DNA from: Bacillota bacterium
GTDB lineage: Bacteria; Bacillota; Clostridia; Christensenellales; CAG-138
Direction: 5' to 3'
DNA: 25,857 bases
NCBI GenBank assembly: GCA_023459335.1
Contig: JAEWUO010000032.1
Location: forward strand, 1-25,857
Numbering within the stretch: position 1 is the stretch's first letter; every line of letters starts with the position of its first letter. The position numbers and the translations under genes are program-made. Below the pieces are notes generated by a model. It saw nothing but the letters and a program-made list of their open reading frames with translations, did not search any database and was not told where the DNA came from. Below, piece after piece: positions 24,439 through 25,857 of the stretch.

Positions 24439-25350
24439 TTACTTTCTGAAAACGGGGTTTTCGGACACCGCCCCATCAGGGCGCAAAATCTGCATAAACG
24501 GCTGAGCCGGGCGCTGCGCCGCCGTTTCGGGCTGCGTTTCCGTGCCGCCGCTCTTAAATTGGCTGATCAGCATGTAAGCATCGGCGAACATCGACGCGAG
24601 CTTATCCGCAACCTGCGCAAAATCTTTCGGAACGGAGGTCGACATCTGCGGCGCGGCCTTTGTCTCGGTCGGCGCCATCTCCGGATACGGCTGTCTGGGC
24701 TGGACGTTTTGCATATTGGGCATGCTCGGAAAGTTCGGGATGTTCGGCATGTTCAGCGGCGCGTACAGCCTTGCCGATTCATAGTCCGGCATCATAGGAC
24801 GCATCGCCACGGCCCTTTGGTAATACAGCTCCTGTTTGAGCCGCTCGTTTTCCTCCGAAAAATGCTCGCGTTCGATTTTCAGAGAATCCAGCAGCGCGTT
24901 GTTCTGCGTCTTCTCCGCGTACAACTGCTGAATTTCGTTCTGCATCGCTTCCACGCGTTCGGGAGGGAAATTCTTTGTCAGTTCACGCAGGCTGTTGAGT
25001 TCTTCCCGTTCCACTTCGTGCTTCTTCACGGATTGCAGCAATAAATCGATCCGCGCATTTGCGGAACTTAATTGCGCTTCCCGCTGCAAAAGCATTTCTT
25101 TCAATTTTTTGATGGCGCAGTTGCGCGCTTGAATTTCGCTTTTTGCCGAGTCCATCTGCGCAATCAGCGTATCCTGCTCCTGTTTGGCCGCCTTTGCCTG
25201 CTGTGAAAAAATCCGTTTGACGTTTTCGACATACGCACGCACTTCCAGCGGATCGTAACCCGTCATTACGCGGCGAAACCGCGCGTCCGCATCCATACGG
25301 CTGCGCAGAGAATCGATTCGCTCCGTATTTTGTTCGGCTTGCTCGCTCAT
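24439..25350 (-). CDS. DivIVA-like coiled-coil protein
   Basis: A 303-residue protein. The frame opens at 25389, but the ATG at 25350 overlaps the DUF192 stop as ATGA and has GGAGG 7 nt upstream. Residues 24-48 (RFRRVMTGYDPLEVRAYVENVKRIF) match the N-terminal DivIVA/GpsB membrane-targeting motif with its GYDxxEV core. A long coiled coil follows (about 50-180). Then comes a Pro/Met/Asn-rich low-complexity stretch (about 184-228, with MPN repeats) and a short helical end. DivIVA-type proteins gather at curved membranes, poles or septa and recruit partners. Here the start lacks the usual short MPLTPxDI segment. Being last in a run with DUF192 and a TadC-like gene, it may position or tune the secretion/pilus machine. 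That role is inferred. Confidence 0.8.
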   Translation of the reverse strand: MSEQAEQNTERIDSLRSRMDADARFRRVMTGYDPLEVRAYVENVKRIFSQQAKAAKQEQDTLIAQMDSAKSEIQARNCAIKKLKEMLLQREAQLSSANARIDLLLQSVKKHEVEREELNSLRELTKNFPPERVEAMQNEIQQLYAEKTQNNALLDSLKIEREHFSEENERLKQELYYQRAVAMRPMMPDYESARLYAPLNMPNIPNFPSMPNMQNVQPRQPYPEMAPTETKAAPQMSTSVPKDFAQVADKLASMFADAYMLISQFKSGGTETQPETAAQRPAQPFMQILRPDGAVSENPVFRK

Positions 25351-25706
25351 AGGATGACCTCCAGTATGTCGTCCGTTTTGATCGCGCACCGTTTCGCGCG
25401 GCCTGCCTGTAATTCCAACACGTGTCTTGCGCCTTTCTGAGGCGTCAGCACCCTGCCTGGCGCGAGTGCTTCATCGATACGGAGCACGCGCCACGACCGA
25501 TCCAGATAGAGCGCGTCGATCGCATACCGCATACCGATCGTATGGATGGAGCTGCAGGGCGTAAGCATTAGCCCGCCCTCTTCTTCCAGCGACCTGCCCA
25601 ATAGCCCGCGTAATCTTGAAAAATAATTCTTTGCGTGCAGGGCGTATGCGATCAATGTTCCGTTTTTCCGGACGGTTACCGTCTTCATCTCTTCTGCCTT
25701 TCTCAT
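25347..25706 (-). CDS. DUF192-family protein
   Basis: A 119-residue protein of the DUF192 family, small beta-rich proteins of unknown function common in bacteria and archaea. Family features are the segments RLRGLLGRSLEEEGGLMLTPCSSIHTIGMRYAIDALYLD and the closing GRAKRCAIKTDDILEV. The Cys and His in PCSSIHTIGM are the most conserved residues. No signal peptide is seen, in contrast to many secreted DUF192 proteins. The ATG at 25706 overlaps the stop of the TadC-like gene as ATGA. A second ATG at 25688 has AAAGG upstream and would give a 113-residue protein that starts at the conserved beta-strand. Both are credible. Its stop overlaps the next start as ATGA too, so three genes are translationally linked. 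Confidence 0.88.
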   Translation of the reverse strand: MRKAEEMKTVTVRKNGTLIAYALHAKNYFSRLRGLLGRSLEEEGGLMLTPCSSIHTIGMRYAIDALYLDRSWRVLRIDEALAPGRVLTPQKGARHVLELQAGRAKRCAIKTDDILEVIL

Positions 25707-25857
25707 ACGAGAGCTTTAAAAATATTCATTACTGCGGGGCCGAGGAGGATGATGAACACGACGGGGAAGATGAAGGCGACGGTCGGGAGCATGATTTTGA
25801 CCGGGGCCTTGGCGGCCTTGGCCTGAATCATCTGCTTGCGCTCGACGCGGAGGCGGT
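25703..25857 (-). CDS. TadC-like type II secretion/Flp pilus inner-membrane protein (partial, 5' end beyond window)
   Basis: Only the last 50 or so residues are present, from RLRVERKQMIQAKAAKAPV to the stop at 25703. The pattern RxxRxxxAEExAxKAPVKxxxPxxxFIFPxxFIxLLGPA is the well-known C-terminal end of the GspF/TadC family, which anchors the inner-membrane platform of Tad (Flp) pili and type II secretion systems. One membrane helix (MLPTVAFIFPVVFIILLGPAV) closes the protein. The rest of the Tad locus should lie to the right of the window. Confidence 0.85.
   Translation of the reverse strand, partial: RLRVERKQMIQAKAAKAPVKIMLPTVAFIFPVVFIILLGPAVMNIFKALV

Overview
The window looks like a chromosomal piece of a fairly GC-rich Bacillota, most likely a gut-type member of the Clostridia. 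The support is the mix of gene types: lipoprotein sugar-binding proteins, YesM/LytS-type histidine kinases with YesN-type AraC response regulators, an AraR-type GntR/LacI repressor, a DivIVA-like protein, and Shine-Dalgarno-led genes throughout. No tRNA, rRNA, CRISPR array, insertion sequence or phage gene was seen. Species cannot be told from the sequence alone.

Positions 1-16250 form an L-arabinose (or related furanose/pentose) locus in two divergent arms. The left arm is read on the minus strand. It starts with a response regulator, a histidine kinase and a sugar-binding lipoprotein, joined by 4-nt GTGA and ATGA overlaps. These form a three-component sugar sensor like AraPST of Geobacillus or XylFII-LytS-YesN of Clostridium beijerinckii. 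The arm continues with a complete YtfQ-YtfR-YtfT-YjfF-type ABC importer and L-arabinose isomerase (araA), and closes with a strong hairpin terminator. A second, partial YesN-type response regulator lies beyond it, cut by the left edge. The right arm is read on the plus strand: an AraR-type repressor, an FGGY sugar kinase in the ribulokinase position, and L-ribulose-5-phosphate 4-epimerase (araD), then a terminator. Together they would import the sugar, isomerise it to L-ribulose, phosphorylate it and epimerise it to D-xylulose 5-phosphate, under a surface sensor (activation) and a cytoplasmic repressor. The 618-bp divergent control region carries good promoters on both strands and a duplicated 26-bp element spaced 146 bp apart.

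Positions 16300-18700 hold two ordinary plus-strand genes, an Nramp metal transporter and a class I fructose-bisphosphate aldolase, the latter with a clear terminator. Positions 18767-22411 are read on the minus strand: a SorC-family regulator, an APC-family amino-acid permease whose promoter is followed by a perfect 9-bp dyad, and a RibF-like riboflavin kinase whose adenylyltransferase half has lost several signature motifs. A polytopic membrane protein resembling GT-C glycosyltransferases (22692-24356) is read divergently from the SorC gene.

The right edge (24439-25857) is the 3' end of a minus-strand run entering from outside the window: the tail of a TadC-like type II secretion/Flp pilus inner-membrane protein, a DUF192 protein and a DivIVA-like coiled-coil protein, joined by ATGA overlaps. 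The most interesting items are the regulatory architecture of the arabinose locus, intra-operon hairpins lacking T-tracts, the likely SorC operator at the amino-acid permease, the atypical kinase and RibF-like proteins, and the DUF192/DivIVA pair coupled to a Tad-type gene. Nothing in the window is clearly a wholly new system.
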